DNA of 64,000 bases from the NCBI GenBank assembly GCA_013400115.1, contig VXBP01008597.1:744001-808000 (forward strand), written 5' to 3'. Of the stretch, positions 29,069-42,439 are shown in pieces. Made by a program: the position numbers and the translations under genes. Numbering within the stretch: the stretch's first letter is position 1; each line of letters opens with the position of its first letter. The DNA is from Rhinopomastus cyanomelas. Its lineage: Eukaryota > Chordata > Aves > Bucerotiformes > Rhinopomastidae. Below the pieces are notes generated by a model. The model was not told the DNA's origin. It was given only the letters and a program-made list of their open reading frames with translations, and searched no databases.

Positions 29069-29357
29069 ACAGATTCACAGAACATTAGAGGTTGGAAGAG
29101 ACCCTGAAAGGACCTCAAAAGACCATCTAGTCCAATCCCCCTGACACAGCAGGATCACCTAGATCAAATCTCACAGGAACATATCCAGGCAGGTTTTAAA
29201 CATCTCCAGAGAGAGATGTCCAGAACCTTCCTAGGCAGCTCTTTCCAGTACTCTGTCACCTTCACTGTGGAGAAGTTCCTTCTCATCTAGATGTAGAACC
29301 TCCTATGTTCCAGCTTACACCTTTTGCCCCTTGTCCTGTCATTAGATAGCAGAGCCT
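29069..29357 (-). mobile_element. CR1 LINE 3' fragment
   Basis: The reverse CR1 tail AGATTCACAGAACATTAG is followed by GACCATCTAGTCCAATCC and the 3' UTR, up to CCTTGTCCTGTCATTAGAT. There is a small internal deletion at its right end. Confidence 0.9.
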
Positions 29358-32150
29358 ATTCACATGAAGCAAATGGTAACAGCATCAGATTGCCATTCAT
29401 GTTTGTGCAATTATATGCCCACCTCAGATCAACAAAAAGGGCAGATACCTACATTCTAGTTAAAAAACAAGGACAGGCGTTGTCGTTAATTTCAAAAATA
29501 GCAGAAAAAGAAGGCTGGAAAGTGCATGCACTTCCAGTTCTAAAGATGCTCTATAAAGTCATAGTTAAGGCACATTCAGTTGGTTTGTGATTGGTAATTG
29601 GCAGGAATCATTCAAGTATCAAAATATTTATTTTGATGGCACAGCTCTGGAGTCCAAAATTAAGTATGCACTTAATTTGCTAGATCAGAACCAGGCATCT
29701 CAGCAGCTTCTAGTCTTGATCTTGTTATAAGATAAGGAGACTAGACAAGTTTACCAATTTTTATTTCCTTCCTTTAAACAAGAATTTTTTAGAATGATCA
29801 GTATAAGATAGAATTTTTGGTAAACAATATTACACATATTTGAATCATAAAGCAATCCCATTGGTAGCCAGAGCCTTGAAATTGTTTAACTACATGTATT
29901 TAGTAATGGCACTCTCTGTCCTAAGAGTCAGCAAGGACACTAACGTTACCTAAATAGTAATGTTCTTTATAAGAACCCAATTCATCATACTTATTGAATG
30001 CAGTGTGCTTTTTAGCCATTTCAGGTTTAGACTTAAACACATTTAGTCTCATTTTATTCAGGGGGAAAATGCATACACTGCATTTTCAAGAGCAAAAGAT
30101 GACACAGCACTGCTGGAAAGGCATTCTGTGACAAATTGCACTCTCCCCTAATTTTGATAAAAATAGTTAGCAGTTGGCATTTGTAACAGTGGGAGATCCT
30201 GCTAGCAGCTGAGTGAAAGAATTGAGAAAGATAAATCTCTCCTCTTCCCAACCACACTGGTGACCACAGAGCCATTATGCCTGTGTTAGCAGACAAAATA
30301 GGGCAGTAGTGAAGGAGACTGTTGGTAGTCAAGTAAGTCCATGCGCTTGTCAACTGCACTGCATCATTTATTGGGTTCAATTGAACACAGAGTTCCCAGG
30401 TAACATTTTTGCAATCAATATTTTTCCTCTTTATAAACCTCACTGGGAGCTGTTTGACAGTCATAATCTGTAGAAACTTATTTCTATTTCACTACCTTCT
30501 ACGACCTCGTAGAGGGAATACCCAAAACAGCCCCTGCCTCAATGCAAGCTTAAAAAGAAAATAAGCAGTGAAACAGAAGCAGTCAGCAACACAGTGGGAA
30601 AGACAGATTTTGCCCATGGCAAAACAGAGCGTGGAAATTCAAGCGAGCATTCTAATCAGAGATAACACAGATGTGTTTTCATTCTACTTCTCAATTTTGT
30701 GATTTCCTAAATCCCTTCTTAGCTGAAAGTCAGGCAACTAGAGAGCACAACCTGAAAAATTACCGTCACCTCTCCAATTCCCCTCTTTCTGTCTTCACCC
30801 CCCTTCTTTCCCTCCAGTATAGAGAGTGTGTTAGGACTCTTTGACAAAAATCACTGCATAACTACAAATTACAGTACAGTACCAGGCCACTTGACTTTAC
30901 TACGTGCTTACAGGTTAATACACACCGACCTTAATGGAAATTTAGTCTGGTTACATACAGGACGGTGCGTGTTTCTTTGCATCCTTTGAGAATGCTTTCG
31001 ACCCTGGTAAAGAGCATCAGCACCATCTTGTGGCTTTCACTTTTGTGCACAGCCGCCAAGAGTTCTTTTGATGCTCCTAAACTGCACAAGAGTGAAAACA
31101 GGAACTCATTAAGTGCTAGCATCAATACTTGTGTCTCTGGGATTGTTTAGCAGTTTCTTCAGGCTCTGAAAGCTGAAGGTCAGGATAAGTGAATGGATGA
31201 GGTAGATGCATGTTCTTCAGAAGCAGTTCTTTCCCAACTTTTATTAAAGTTCAATTATTAAATAAGCAGAAACAGAAAGATGCTCTTGCTTTTTATCTTT
31301 AACAGTTGTGGGGTTTTGTTTTTCTCTAGTCTAAACACAGCAAACTTCTTGACTTTCCTCTTAAAAGATGAGCTCTCCTATTGCTCTGGTAGTTTTCTAC
31401 TTAAGACCCAGTATATCTGTCCTTCTTTAAAATAAGTAACCAGTTTGGGTAAACCATGTTAATTTCTCCCTCTGTGGTAAATATTTCTCTTCAGATGTCA
31501 CAGGCTTCAACCTACTTTTTCACAACTACAGGACACTTCTGATTAGCAGCTGGATTTATCTTCCTCTGCCATTTCCAGCCAAGACCTCCCAGTTCACAGG
31601 AGAAAATAATGGTCCCAATGTGCACAATATTGAAACCCATGCTGTTGTATTTCATCACTTTCCCCATACCCTATTCCCAGAAGCCATCCATTTTTTCCTA
31701 CATGGCACTTAGAATCTCCTCTATAGTGATGGTGTTTCCCAGCTTTGACTCATGAACATATCTCATCAATGTACTCCTGCCCAGGTAGAAGTCATCCATA
31801 AAAATATTATCCTTGTTTACAAACTAGTACCAGGAAAATGCCACATCCTCCCATTTAGTATTCCCCCTTCCAGGATTTTTCAAAGTGATCAAATAAGTTC
31901 CTAGATAGGCCAACACTATTACTATCAGAAAATTCAGCTAATATTAAATCTCTTGTATGAAGCTTATCAAACAAATTTAACTTGAGTCCTACACCATACT
32001 AGAAAAGTGTCACAATTTATTTCTTTATATAGCTTTTTACTGTTCTTGTATGATTTAAAACAGGCCTTCAAAGATGTAAGAGCCAAGACAATTCTGTTAA
32101 AAAATATATGGAAGCTGCAAAATCAAAGAATCCATTGAAGCCATGTGGCA
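29358..32150. other. Intergenic unique sequence
   Basis: No recognised gene. Bases 31590-31950 might be a decayed ancient repeat, but I cannot assign it. Confidence 0.55.
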
Positions 32151-32216
32151 TTGGGTTGATGGTTCAACTTTATGATCTTGGAGGTTGCTACCAACCTTTA
32201 TGATTCTATGGTTCTA
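32151..32216 (+). mobile_element. CR1 LINE 3' end, short
   Basis: TTGGGTTGATGGTTCAACTT leads to CCAACCTTTATGATTCTATG. Only about 65 bases of an old CR1 tail remain. Confidence 0.7.
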
Positions 32217-32435
32217 AGTGAGAATTTAAGGATATACTTATGTATAAATCAACAAATACATAAGGTACAGGTTTTATTTTTGTGTATGCCAAATATAGCA
32301 GTGTAGCAGCAAAGGGAAAAGTTTTGATGCTGCAATTGCAGCAGCAAAATGAAATGGAGAGGTCACATCACAGGAATTTATGTAAACAAAAGGGAGCTCA
32401 GACTGCAGCCAGATTTCCAATAGATTTGAGCAATG

Positions 32436-32482
32436 AATCACAAAATCACAGAACACTAGGGATTGGAAGAGACTCTGAAAGA
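32436..32482 (-). mobile_element. CR1 LINE tail remnant
   Basis: About 47 bases of reversed CR1 3' end remain: ATCACAGAACACTAGGGATT, then GGAAGAGACTCTGAAAGA. Confidence 0.6.
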
Positions 32483-32819
32483 GTCCTGGAACACTCTTTC
32501 AGATTTTCTTACATTTGCACAAAGTTTTTTAAGAATATTATTTTTTCCAGAGGTGCATCTTTCTGACCACCTACAAGAGACAGACCCAGGTGCATCCCTG
32601 AAGAGGGTCCAGCTGACTCAAGTCCTCTGCATTTTCCCTGTCACTGCTGCGAGCACAAGTTCTCCCAAAATAGCTCTATTCCATATATTGACACAGCAGG
32701 GATCAGGCACAGGCTCAAAAAAAGACATGTAGGTGCCGACTTCACATTTCAGTTGCCTCAGTGGAATTTAGGAGCATAAATACTTTTTAAAGGAGACTCC
32801 ATCCAAGTAAGATACTGTA

Positions 32820-33110
32820 ACAGTGAAGAAGGACAAGTAAAGTACCTTATGCAACTACAGCTCAGTCAGCCTAATACCAACTCTTTTCAATACTGATAGC
32901 AAATTTGTACGTAAGCAATAAATGCAGCAGTCTGTAAGCCCCTTGAAGAAAACAAGATGATACAAAGCATCAACAGATTTGTCAGGAGCAATTCATGGCA
33001 AATCAATGCGATTGCTTTCATAAGAGCTGATGTAGCGTATTAAAGGACAGGAGCCTATAATGAACCAAGAACAGAAATGAAGTCTAGAGGAAAGTGCACT
33101 AATTTCAGGT
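32820..33110 (+). mobile_element. Possible ancient CR1-like LINE ORF2 remnant
   Basis: TACAGCTCAGTCAGCCTAAT and, further on, CATGGCAAATCAATGCGATT resemble the CR1 reverse-transcriptase region, in the same order. It is heavily mutated, with no open frame and uncertain ends. Confidence 0.45.
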
Positions 33111-36100
33111 CAGAAATGGTTGACAGGAAAATATCAGATTATTATTGGTAAAAAAGGGAATAATTTCAAGACAACATGGAAGTCTTGTTATATTCACTGT
33201 TCTTGTGAATTAGGATATTTTTTGTGTCTTTAAAATTTGACAGTAACACAAACCTGACAGATATTTCTCAGCTTCTGATTCATTTCTACCCAGTGCAAAT
33301 CTATTCCTATCAATTCAGCTGATGTTGTCCAGAAAAACCTTCTAGATATTCTGCAATATATTTGCAATGTCATTAAGCCTTGGATAATGGTCATAAGAAG
33401 AGATAAAATGAATCAACAGGAATTCTTCAGGATTTAGTTAAAAACTGACATGCAGTTATGAAATAGTTATCAATCTATGTTCCTCTCTGGTCCTCTGTCA
33501 CAAGAACTTGTGCTTGTTAAGAACTGAGCACAGATTAATTACTCATGTTTTGTCCCATTCTCAACAGAAGCATGGTTTTCTGTAACAAATGCAATTCTCT
33601 CAAGACCCACTATTTAAAATCATGAGCAATATTAAAATTCAGGAATTTCCTTCCAGAATACTTAAAATGGATTGAATCTGATGTCAGCTGTACTCCTATA
33701 TACTCCTATATCCAAGGACAAAATTTGGCACTACTCTATGAATTATCTAGCCTCACAGAATGCTGCTAAGCAACAAAAGTACTAAATTGAGATTATTGTT
33801 AAAGTAGGATGCAAGGTACCCACTGAGACCCGCTTCCCAAATACTATTGGCTGCAGTTCTGTCTCTTTCACACTGTGTATTCCAATATACAGAGATTTAT
33901 TGTGTCAATACCTTACTTTCTGCATCTTGTTGCTCTGAACATTGAAATTCAGCTCAGACATCCCCAAGCACAGCCCGCAAGCACACAAAACCCCAAATGT
34001 GCTCTGCTTGAGAGGAAGCAGCAGAATTTTTCCACCATCACTAGTAGAAAGAAAAATCTTTGGAAACTGCAATGTATGTGTTGTACATATTATATGCTGG
34101 TAGTTTAGCCTAGTTTGTTTTTAAAGTCTTTTGTTAATAAAATGTTACCATTTCATGTATATTCACAGGAGAGAAGCATCACAGCAAGCCTGCAGCATGG
34201 TTGTTTTGCATATCAAGTTCTGAAAACAAGATGATCAAGTAATCTCGGACATAAATCAGTCTGGATATAATTTTAAGATATACCATCATTAATCAATCTC
34301 TAAGTCTTTTCAAAAATTCCCCCATTTCAGCTGATGCAGGACTTTTGCCTGAGCTCCCACAGTTGTGCTACGTGGTGCTGGACAGCTGCTACCTTCATGC
34401 AAACAAGCATTTCACTCATGGAAAAACAGTCCCTGAAAACTGAAAACATTTAAAAAAAATGGAGGAGTGTTTGCATTTAAGGCATCACAAGGCCCAGTGA
34501 TACAGACCATTGCTAGTGTTGAAGACATGACATCCAGTCACACAGAGAAGCTGCTGACAAAACACCCTTCTACGTCTATACCATAGGATAAAGCACTTCT
34601 AATCAGTGTATATGAAACACTTTTTACCTTGCTTCCGTGCAGTACCCTCTTCTACACTAAAAGGGACAGTTAGATCTAAAACAATCCCATGGATTATCAA
34701 TGGTTTCACTGGATATAGGATTTAGGATATTAACTCTTGAGAGTGAAGACACTACCTTCCTGTGCTGAGTCACACTTGTACCAAGATCTCCCAGTTCTGT
34801 TGGAAAAGGACATTACTTCCATGCTGAGCTGTTGCCACGCTGTTATGCTGCTTTTCAGTGTAATACTTTCTTTGACATCTTACTGTAAACTTTTCAAAGT
34901 CCTTGTGTCTTGTAAAATTAAAATAGAAATGAGGATATTTGTATTGGCTTGCTAACACAACATCATACTGGCACCTTTGCTATATGCATCCAATGTTTAG
35001 AACTGAGAAATTGTTGTACAGTGCTAGCAGCTCCTTTTCCAGTTTTATTATTACTACTATTTTATTTTTAAATAACATTTCTACTCTTCTGCACCACATC
35101 CCCTCTAGGTGACAGTTAGGCTGATTTGCCACCTCACTGTCTAAAACCAACATCTTCACAATTGAAACTAAACTTGTCACTTCTTATATGGTGGAAATGC
35201 TAAGTATCTCACAGTAGACTCAGTATGTCTATCTCCAACACAGCTGGCAAACTGGGACACAAATTAAGCTTCCAGAATATAGTCACAGAGTTCATCCAAA
35301 GAACACTGGATTGTGAGCAAGAGTTGCAGATTTACACAGATCTTAAAGAGGGAAAAGAAACATAAAGGAGAGTCACAACATTAAATCTTGCATGAATTGT
35401 TTAGCATTTGCCCTAAGACTCTTGCTTTGCAAATGCAACCATCACAACAGCCATTAGAAACGGTACTCTAAGTGCTGGTGCTGGGGATTTTCAGCTGCCA
35501 CAAGCATCCAAACAGCTCCAGAAGATGAGCCATTAGATCAGAAGGTTCTGAGAACGGAGAAATCAGTTTTGTTTGGATTTCGGCACCATGATGGAGTTTC
35601 AGGCTCATTATTTTTTGGCAACATGCAGTAAACATCAGTTATGCTAAATGACATTAACGTACTGCAGTACTTCCAATGAAAAACAGAGGTAATACAAACA
35701 ACAGTAATATACATACTTGATAACAAGTTTTATGCCAGATTACATTAAACCATTGCTCTCAGCAATTATTCAAGGCATTTTAAGGACTAGGTGAGCACTA
35801 GCTATTTTATTATCCTGGATCCACTACGACTCCACTCTCCATATAAACCTCTCCGCTAGGATACAAACCTTTCTGGCACCTAGGCAGAACCTTGATTATT
35901 CCTTCTATGTAGCGACACAAAAAGGCAGCACAAATTAAAGTCCTTTTACAAGTTACAAGAAGATCAGGACCGCATTTGTTGTCTGGAAAAATTCACTGAG
36001 CTTGTTCACCACCTAGCATTATTGTGATCAAAAAACTCTCAGATCCAAATGGGAGCAGGTTATGGAGTTATTTGTCCTAGCACCACAAGTCTTTATCAGT

Positions 36101-38400
36101 CATCATCTTTCCTGCAGACCTTGAGATAACTCCATACCCCATTAGTCTGGAAGTATCTAATTGCTGACCAGCATGATGCTGTCTGTAGTAGCTTCTGATA
36201 GATATTTTAACAGGCTTTTTAATCGGGTGGGAGCACAAGTACATTCATTCAAAATTGAAATCCATTCCCACAGATTTAATTGGATACTTCTTGTGCATCC
36301 TAAAATGCCTCCATATACAACCAAGGATCCACCCTCAAGCAGTCAGTCTACCAGTTTTAAAGCTTGCAATAACTTTAGTATTGCAGCTGAAAACATGATG
36401 TTCCTTGTTTCTGATACTTTTTAAGCCATTCTGCAAATTATTGGAATAAGGATTCCTTGAATTGTTTCATGAAGTTACTGTGGTTTAATCCTTCCTTAGG
36501 TGCAACAAAACAGTTTGGCAGCAGAAACAGGTATTTGGCCTGAATACTAAAATTGATTATTAAACTAAGCTCTCACATGTGAAAAAGAAGTAAACACTTA
36601 CTTGTAGAGTCTTGACTCAAAGTTTCTTGACTACTACTGCTGTAAGAAGGCACTGGAGTGATAGAAAGTGAAGCTGGGCAGGATAATGGGTATGAAAATT
36701 CATTTTGTACAGCACAACATTGAAATACAGGAATGCAAGCATCTTCACTAAAGGTGAGAGGGAGATGAGGGTTCCCATGCATATCTGGATTTTTCCAACG
36801 AAGCAGTCCAATTGGAAGAGAGCCAACAGCACCAGAACCTGACAATAAACACCAGGAGTTAAAATCAGTATCTTTGCATCATAGCTGTTTATAATTTTGG
36901 AGAAGGAAGCTATATTAGGTACTATCAATTCCTGGTTTGTTCATTAAGTTAGCCCACCCCTTGAAAAGTAATGTGTATGTTAATCTTGTCTACTGTCAGT
37001 AACGCTCTTAAATTCTGTTACATGTCCTCCTTAGACTGATCAAGGCAGCATTTAACATTAAATAAACCATCACAATTCCAAAGTGAGTCTATAATTGTAA
37101 TCTTCCTTACACCCGTATTTCTGAGGGACCTTGATCACACATTACAAGTTAAGGGTCTCTCAGAGAGGATGTAAAGCTGCTGTTGAATTTTTCTTTTTAA
37201 TTTTTTTTTTAAATTAACATCTTGCTACCATTGCTCTGACCCCTGTGAGCTTCAAAGCTCAGTGGAAATTGGGAACTCGGAAGATCTGACTTTTGACATC
37301 TCACTCTGCTGTTAGACTAGAGCAACTTGTGCTATAGTCTTCAGCAATTTTCTTATCCTGGGATTTTTTCATTCCAGTTTACATTTTCTTTAAATTACTC
37401 TTTATTTTATATTATTTAAATATTTTTACACTTTCTGAATATATGTTCTATCTATGATCATAGTTACACCTGTACAGGTCATTGTGACACAAAGCAGTAG
37501 GTCTTATGACATCATGTCAAAGACCATAGAAGAGATCTGCCTGTAGATATCATTCTGCTGCAAGTAACATCACAGATACTGCCTTCCACCAGAAAAATCC
37601 ATAGAATTAAAAAAGAAAAAAAAATCTCTACCTTTGGAGTGTTGATTGCCTACAACTGCAAAACAAGTATTATCTTACTTTTTAACTCTCATGTTTGTGA
37701 TACTTGCAAAACTGGCAGCACTGAATAAAAAATATTCCATCCACAAACCAGGTTCTCAAATGAAGACAAATGATTCATATCTATGATAATCATACAAGCA
37801 TCCTCAGGCAATTACAACAACACTCACTTGAGAGCACAAATGCTGCTGCATCACGCACTGAACTATGATGCAACAGCTCAGACTTCAGACATGATCATGT
37901 AATGAATTCTATGGATAACATAACATTTAACAGTAGAGGATGCCTGAATGGAACTGATATACCATACCGCTGGGTCATAACTCCTGCAAGAGCAGTATCA
38001 GAGTATCTGTTGCAGTGCTACCTTTTAGCTGCATTGAACCATTCTGTCAGGTACCATAACTAGGCATCAAACAAATGCACATGAAGACTGGCAATAGACT
38101 AAATGCAGATCTCTCAAAAGGGAACAACAGAACAGAAATTGTTCATCAGATCTTTCAGAAGAAAAGCCTCTACAAGTCAGGAAATAAACTTCTTTAAGTA
38201 AGAATGTGTGCACCATGAGTTATTTGAACTACTCACCAGGCAGACAGATACATACACCAAGGATTCTCAAGTGTGTCTACTCTAGCGAAAGAGCTGGGTG
38301 GCATTGCAGAAAATTCACTCAACTGTAGTAAAATATTGTTCAATACTAGACAGTACTGCAGTAGATGTCATATTTAATCACAAGCCAGCATCTTTCCTAC
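33111..38400. other. Intergenic unique sequence with one possible exon
   Basis: No repeat family is recognised. An open stretch with splice-like borders at 36602-36838 on the minus strand is listed separately. Confidence 0.55.
36602..36838 (-). other. Possible orphan exon, weak
   Basis: On the minus strand, 237 bases (79 codons, phase 1 to 1) lie between TTATTGTCAG and a good donor, CAA|GTAAGTG. The open frame includes PIGLLRWKNPDMHGNP and ends in a Ser-rich stretch, SYSSSSQETLSQDST. I do not recognise it. Another frame is also open, so chance is a real possibility. Strand and position would allow an exon of the next gene leftward or of a non-coding RNA. Confidence 0.2.
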
Positions 38401-38814
38401 TTTCATCCTTTTCTTTATACAAAACTTTGGATGATGCTTTTTTGTAAACCTAAAACTGATGAATTTTCTAGGAAATTAGCTGATAATGTATAATTATATT
38501 TTTCTTGCAGGCATGCAACACATTTGTGCCTATCAATAATACCAATAGAGGTGTTTCAGATGCTTTTTGTTATTAAATACCCCAGTGTAGCCAGCGAAGA
38601 ACAATGACCAGACAGGGAAGATGGTCCTTGGCAGTTATTACATAGATCTTTGTTTAGAAGTAGTGTTCTTCCTGCTGCTCATTTCCACTCATCCCTCCTC
38701 TGTAGCATTTGCACAACTTGTTTACAAAGTTGTGGGGCATATCAGATCCAGGTACAGATGCAGTTGGAAGAGGGCATTTTCTCCTGTTTTCTTTTTTGAC
38801 TTGACCACTTCCAT
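38401..38814 (+). repeat. 414-bp direct duplication, copy 1
   Basis: This stretch matches 39034-39447 base for base at an offset of 633 with no indels and three substitutions that I could count (about 99.3% identity). The copies differ just after CCACTTCCAT. Confidence 0.93.
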
Positions 38815-38836
38815 CAGCATCAGTTAACTGTCCACT

Positions 38837-39032
38837 TCAGTCATCAGCAAGTTTGCAGATGATACAAAGCTGGGGGCAGATGTGTCTGAGTTGGAGGGCA
38901 GAAGGGCTCTGCAGCGGGACCTTGACCGCCTGGACAGATGGGCAGAGTCCAACGGGATGGCATTCAGTAAGTCCAAGTGCCGGGTGCTGCACTTTGGCCA
39001 CAACAATCCCATGCAGAGCTACAGGCTGGGGT
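38837..39032 (+). mobile_element. Young CR1 ORF2 fragment ending at an assembly gap
   Basis: One open frame carries the reverse-transcriptase catalytic motif FADDTKLGADV, then LQRDLDRLDRWAESNG and KCRVLHFGHNN. It has little decay and higher GC than its flanks. It stops abruptly at the single N (39033), so its 3' part is missing from the assembly. Confidence 0.9.
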
Positions 39033-39033
39033 N
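39033..39033. other. Assembly gap (single N)
   Basis: This is the only ambiguous base I noticed in the window. It sits exactly at the junction of a truncated CR1 and the second copy of the duplicated flank. Confidence 0.95.
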
Positions 39034-39447
39034 TTTCATCCTTTTCTTTATACAAAACTTTGGATGATGCTTTTTTGTAAACCTAAACCTGATGAATTTT
39101 CTAGGAAATTAGCTGATAATGTATAATTATATTTTTCTTGCAGGCATGCAACACATTTGTGCCTATCAATAATACCAATAGAGGTGTTTCAGATGCTTTT
39201 TGTTATTAAATACCCCAGTGTAGCCAGCGAAGAACAATGACCAGACAGGGAAGATGGTCCTTGGCAGTTATTACATAGATCTTTGTTTAGAAGTAGTGTT
39301 CTTCCTGCTGCTCATTTCCACTCATCCCTCCTCTGTAGCATTTGCACAACTTGTTTACAGAGTTGTGGGGCATATCAGATCCAGGTATAGATGCAGTTGG
39401 AAGAGGGCATTTTCTCCTGTTTTCTTTTTTGACTTGACCACTTCCAT
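39034..39447 (+). repeat. 414-bp direct duplication, copy 2
   Basis: It begins at the base after the single N at 39033 and repeats 38401-38814. It then continues into unique sequence with no CR1 after it. This is most likely the other haplotype, joined in error. Confidence 0.93.
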
Positions 39448-42439
39448 AATCTCTCTCGGCATCAGTCAGTTGCACAGTTATCAGAGGATGGCACGAGTGC
39501 AAAGTGAAGGCGAGTGTATAGGATTCACCAGAGTGTCACTGCCATGACCCCACTGCGCCACATTAAGGAAAATTTAGATTCCGTGTAGACTAGATCATAG
39601 GTCAAGAGTGCTTAGGCCTGATTTTGAAATGTAGTTCTTGTACACAGGGGCAAAACTTTTGTATACTGTGACCTAAATGTGGAACTAGCAACATATATTT
39701 TTGCCTGCCTGCCCCTGAAAGGACAGAGCTTTCACTCATCTTTCCTAGGTGTCATCTGGATTTCTTGATATAGAGATACACAGTGTCTAAAAACTACATG
39801 TTATCCCCATAGTACCTGACTGCTTTAACATGAATGCTTAGGAAAATCAGAGCATTAATATGCACACGTGTATGCAGGATACAAAATCTACAGCTGTTTT
39901 TAACTGCCACAATAATAATAAAAATAAAAATCAATAAGCACTTCTAGCAACCTACTTCATGTTCAGATTTTATAAATATGCTTGCAGTCACTACTTTCTG
40001 CAGTATAATTTCCAGTAGAGACAGATTCTCACTTTTACCAGTGATGTTCGTTCCATAAACTCCTACAGAAGTACACAAAAAAAATCATTTCTGAGGAAAA
40101 ATTGACAACGTAGATTGATACATCACATCAAAATGAGCTGTCTTATTTGTTCACCATTGCAAAGCCATTTTGCTTCTAATAAAAACCCTTAGCTTCACTT
40201 TCAGTTTTGGCTGCAGGGAAGCATATGCAGTAGCTGTAAGCATATAATGTACAGAGTCTGAAAAACTAAGCCAGTCATTAAAAAAGGTAATAAAAAAAGC
40301 TATTGAGTGAAGGCAAGCTCTTCAAATATTTGAATTTTCTTTAATCTCTTTAGTTCTATCAGTTAACAGCAGCTTTTACCATAACCACTTCTTGTGGCTA
40401 CATTAAAATGGTCAGATAAAAGTAATACAGGCAGGAATGCATATAGAGATGATACAGAAGCGTACCTAGATGTGACTGTATGCATATGCATACACACCCC
40501 CCACCCCCCTTTGCCCCGTGAAAACACAACACTGTCCATATGTATGGGAAGCTGGGACACTCAGAAAGTAAATGCAATGGTTTTAAACTAATATAATGCA
40601 AAGCTTTAACAATAGCTTCTGTCGTGCTTGGTGAAATTGAGGGAGGAACGCTTTGTTTTTTCAATAGCAAAGGAGAAATTAAAGAAAAGATCCTTAAGAT
40701 ACTTCACTTGAAAACAGCAAAAGCCATTTTAAAAAGTTTTCAGAGTTCAAAAATATGTCTTACAAGGTTCATCAACCCCATGGATGATGGAAAACCAAGA
40801 CAGACTGGCTAAACCCTGCAGCAGCACGGACAGATGCACTTGATTGCACAGGCTCTTTCTGCCTGCTTTGCTTTAACCAGCTGACACCAAAACTACAGTT
40901 GAAATAGAAGTAACCAAAAGAGAAATTTCTGCAGCAATTACCTATTTTGTAGGTTGTGCAAAGAGTTTCAAAATTATAACAGCAAAGGAAAGCCAGATCT
41001 AGCCCTTAATATAGCTTCTTGACAGCAAGGCAGGGAAAGTGTTGCTGAGACATGCTGAAAGAGGCTGCTTAGTAGCCTAATAGAATTTGTGGCTGGAAAC
41101 ACAGGAACACTTAGGAATCTGCAGGTAATGTTCCCGTTGCAATCTTAATGCCATTCCCAGGTATTTAGGTACAACTATGGTTTGTGGAAAAAGAAGCACA
41201 CACACCCTTTATCAGCAAGATGGAAATTGCACTACATTGCATATCCTGGAACAGTTTCTCCTTGTGAAGAGAACTTAAAGGGGCTTGATAGTACCTGACA
41301 GCTTTGCAGATGCAGTGCTCTGAGAAGTAAATGTTAAAGCTTGAAAATGGTTACAAACCTGACTAACCTGGTCCCTCAGGTTTTCCTATCAGAAAACCAC
41401 TCTTCAAGCAGTCCCTTGACTGTAACAGAGGTTTCCCTTTCTCTCTGCACCTTTCTGTGAAGTGGTTGATTTGCATCTCCAAGTTTTCTCTTTATTGTGC
41501 CTGGTTGCTGTCAGGCTTGTTCTCTCAGCGACACCACCATGCTTCAAAATTATCCCAGAAAACCTAAAATTTTGTATATCCTCCTGAAACAGTAATTCTC
41601 AAAAACAATCCCTTAACATTCCTCCTCCCCCTCAAATGCAATAATTTCATATAGCAACTACAGAACCCAGGAAAACACATAAATGCTGTATGCCTCTGCA
41701 CTGTAACATCATGAGCCAAAACCAAGAGAGAAGAAAAAATAACTTATACCCTACTCAGTCCACGCAGTCATCCTACCTGGGCTCAAGGCTGAATCTGCTG
41801 CAGGCTGATAGCCAAGTGCCAATTGCATCCTGTGCACCTGCAGACCCCTCTTGTTTGCTGGTCTGTGGGAATCCCCCATCCTGCAAAACCTCTTCTCTCC
41901 GCTGCTGTCCAGCCGGAGACTCTTACTTGTGCTCCTGCTGACTCCTGAAGCCTGTATGGCACATACTGGCCACATTCTAGAAGTTCAGTCTTACCATGTA
42001 AGGGCTTTTTGCCCCCTCTCTCCTCTCTTCTACAGCTAGTCCTGATCCTAGCAATTGTGCACACCTTTCCCTTTCCGCAGCCAAGGTAGAGCATTAACTG
42101 CTACCTCTTCACGTGGTACATGGCTGCTGCTCCAGACAGGCTGCCCTGCAGGGAACATAACTCCCTAAGAGGAGGAGTTAAAAAAGGCATAATCAACACA
42201 TGGGAAAGGATTTGCAAAGATACTTGTACACTTGTTCACCTAACACTTTCTTGGTGCAGAGGACCCCTCCCACCCCTGAGCCACAGTGATAAAGGATAAC
42301 CTGATACAGCTGCAGGATGAAAAAAATCCAACTAAGCAATGACAGTTTCTGATAAGAGGGAAATTTTGGAAGAAGAAAAACTCTACTTTGGTCAAGGAAG
42401 ACTGGGTTAGAGATATTTTTAGGCAAGCTGGACTCTCAC
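39448..42439. other. Intergenic unique sequence
   Basis: No recognised exon. A 16-bp palindrome (GTATGCATATGCATAC) at 40478-40493 is followed by a C-rich run, and a GC-richer patch lies at 41750-42110. Confidence 0.6.
40478..40493. repeat. 16-bp perfect palindrome
   Basis: GTATGCATATGCATAC contains two overlapping ATGCAT units. It is followed by CCCCCCACCCCCC at 40497-40509. Confidence 0.8.

Noticed and set aside
29324..29590. 88-codon plus-strand frame
   Set aside because: It begins inside a reversed CR1 tail and runs into unique sequence, so it is a chance fusion.
38401..39447. True recent tandem segmental duplication
   Set aside because: The single N at the junction and the CR1 truncated at it fit an assembly join of two haplotypes better, though only long reads can settle it.
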